DNA of 64,000 bases from Bacteroidota bacterium. GTDB taxonomy: Bacteria > Bacteroidota > Bacteroidia > Flavobacteriales > Flavobacteriaceae. The position numbers and the translations under genes are program-made. Positions 63,903 to 64,000 of the stretch are shown one piece after another. The stretch lies in assembly GCA_024279425.1 (NCBI GenBank), contig JAJRRO010000081.1, forward strand, positions 18,913 through 82,912. Direction: 5' to 3'. Each line of letters begins with the position of its first letter. The stretch's first letter is position 1. Below the pieces are notes generated by a model. It was not told the DNA's origin and did not search any database. It worked only from the letters and a program-made list of their open reading frames with translations.

Positions 63903-64000
63903 AGAAAGGCGGCGGCCTACTCTCCCACCTGGTGTGGCAGTACCATCGGCGCAGACGGGCTTAACTTCCCTGTTCGGAATGGTAAGGGGTGGGCCCCGTC
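63903..64000 (-). rRNA. rrf: 5S ribosomal RNA, 3' part (5' end outside window)
   Basis: On the minus strand the bases include GAACAGGGAAGTTAAGCCC, CGCCGATGGTACTGC and GGGAGAGTAGGCCGCCGCC, the conserved core of bacterial 5S rRNA. The 5' end lies beyond 64000. The usual order 16S-23S-5S implies the rest of the operon is beyond the window. Confidence 0.95.

Overview
The window looks like chromosomal DNA of a marine Flavobacteriaceae species (Bacteroidota). Evidence for this: PorV and GldJ of type IX secretion and gliding, AT-rich intergenic DNA, -7 boxes of the Bacteroidota type (TAnnTTTG), a PafA-type phosphatase, SSS and FucP-like sugar transporters, and many lipoproteins. The genus cannot be fixed from the sequence alone; the content resembles Maribacter, Zobellia or Arenibacter relatives.

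Layout. 1-9.4 kb: a partial PafA phosphatase, the MlaE/MlaF lipid ABC pair, a broken DUF389-like gene, a short palindromic-ended repeat, ManC, an SprT-like protein, a GIY-YIG protein, an exported esterase, a Crp/Fnr regulator with a small DUF2892 protein, and an SDR/M28 pair. 9.4-17.6 kb: core genes (PDH E1 alpha and E2, cytidine deaminase, PorV, GldJ, MurF, tRNA-Val). 17.8-26.5 kb: a plus-strand cluster of Planctomycete-type cytochrome lipoprotein (DUF1549/LamG/DUF1553), DUF1501 protein, DUF2231-haem-LRR membrane protein, FMN 2-hydroxyacid oxidase and AtoE-type carboxylate transporter. 26.6-34.7 kb: a minus-strand sialic acid operon (six-hairpin glycosidase, NanA-like lyase, AGE epimerase, sialidase, NanM-kelch/SSS fusion). 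35.1-44.1 kb: a lipoprotein sulfatase, two Tat-exported enolase-superfamily enzymes, a Tat-exported aldo/keto reductase, a metallo-beta-lactamase-fold protein and other exported proteins, with gene remnants (carbamoyltransferase, LarC C-terminus). 44.1-45.0 kb: repeats and a second tRNA-Val. 45-60.1 kb: FolC/TonB/ExbD/ExbB, NhaD, Glu/Leu dehydrogenase, a second copy of the repeat, acyl-CoA dehydrogenase, GltBD and an MFS transporter. 60.4-64 kb: a decayed LytS/LytR two-component pair, a lipoprotein, and the 3' end of an rRNA operon (5S).

How the genes work together. The 26.6-34.7 kb operon can release sialic acid, correct its anomer, import it, cleave it to ManNAc and pyruvate and epimerise the amino sugar. 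The sulfatase and exported acid-sugar enzymes next to it suggest an accessory carbohydrate region. The cytochrome cluster is the best candidate for an undescribed system, probably an oxidation pathway linking surface cytochromes to a hydroxy acid. At least four genes are clear or probable pseudogenes or remnants, so parts of the accessory regions are decaying. Functions come from reading motifs by eye; no database search was run.
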